From XYA12-FULL-58-9 sp001798605 (GTDB lineage Bacteria > Myxococcota > XYA12-FULL-58-9): a stretch of 20,745 nucleotides of DNA. A program made the position numbers and the translations under genes. The notes beneath the pieces were generated by a model that worked only from the letters and a program-made list of their open reading frames with translations, ran no database searches and was not told the DNA's origin. The stretch spans positions 1 to 20,745 of the forward strand of contig DAINMX010000097.1 in NCBI GenBank assembly GCA_036736205.1. Reading direction: 5' to 3'. Numbering within the stretch: the first letter of the stretch is position 1; every line of letters starts with the position of its first letter. Of this stretch, positions 20,725 through 20,745 are shown one piece after another.

Positions 20725-20745
20725 CCGGTTCGACCCAGCTGGTTC

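Overview
The window looks like a chromosomal segment of a GC-rich Gram-negative bacterium, most likely a myxobacterium or a close relative (Myxococcota and other former Deltaproteobacteria). This rests on protein architecture, not on a marker gene. The signs are a Ser/Thr kinase with the myxobacterial-style catalytic loop HRDVSPANI and C-terminal PEGA domains, an AgmX/PglI-type periplasmic protein, a Cys-motif lipoprotein with Kelch-like repeats, and a DUF3108 protein. No tRNA, rRNA, insertion sequence or CRISPR array was found. No gap between genes exceeds 300 bases, and no gap holds a convincing intrinsic terminator.

Layout. 1-178: a C-rich tandem repeat. 179-1270 (+): exported CAP-like protein with two AgmX/PglI domains. 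1466-3716 (+): an M20-family YgeY-like protein that has lost most of its catalytic residues, then a normal-looking carbamate kinase. 3860-4681 (+): a DEDDh exonuclease with an ExoX-like tail, converging on smpB (4689-5174, -). 5175-5358: two unrelated short tandem repeats between smpB and a universal stress protein (5359-5829, +). 5869-8907 (-): a large outer-membrane protein joining a gluzincin metallopeptidase domain, a TolB-like propeller and an Omp85-like barrel. It is divergent from a 1280-residue Kelch-like surface lipoprotein (9030-12872, +). 13019-15835 (-): a transmembrane Ser/Thr kinase with three PEGA domains. 15989-20061: two paralogous Nudix proteins (+) with different ADP-ribosyltransferase-like C-termini, flanking an oppositely oriented DUF3108 gene (17517-18353, -) and a possible 25-residue membrane peptide (18408-18485, +). 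20101-20724 (+): an LpoB-like lipoprotein.

How the genes fit together. Only two groupings go beyond chance proximity. The first is the YgeY-like/carbamate kinase pair, which mirrors part of the E. coli ygeW-ygeX-ygeY-hyuA-yqeA cluster, but here the hydrolase looks catalytically dead. The second is the Nudix-ART pair, the best candidate for an undescribed system. Each protein fuses a domain family that cleaves nucleoside diphosphates such as ADP-ribose to a different domain resembling enzymes that transfer ADP-ribose from NAD+. The remaining genes are mostly envelope functions (lipoproteins, outer-membrane protein, periplasmic proteins, a membrane kinase) and housekeeping (smpB, exonuclease, stress protein). 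Short in-frame tandem duplications recur in several coding and non-coding stretches.
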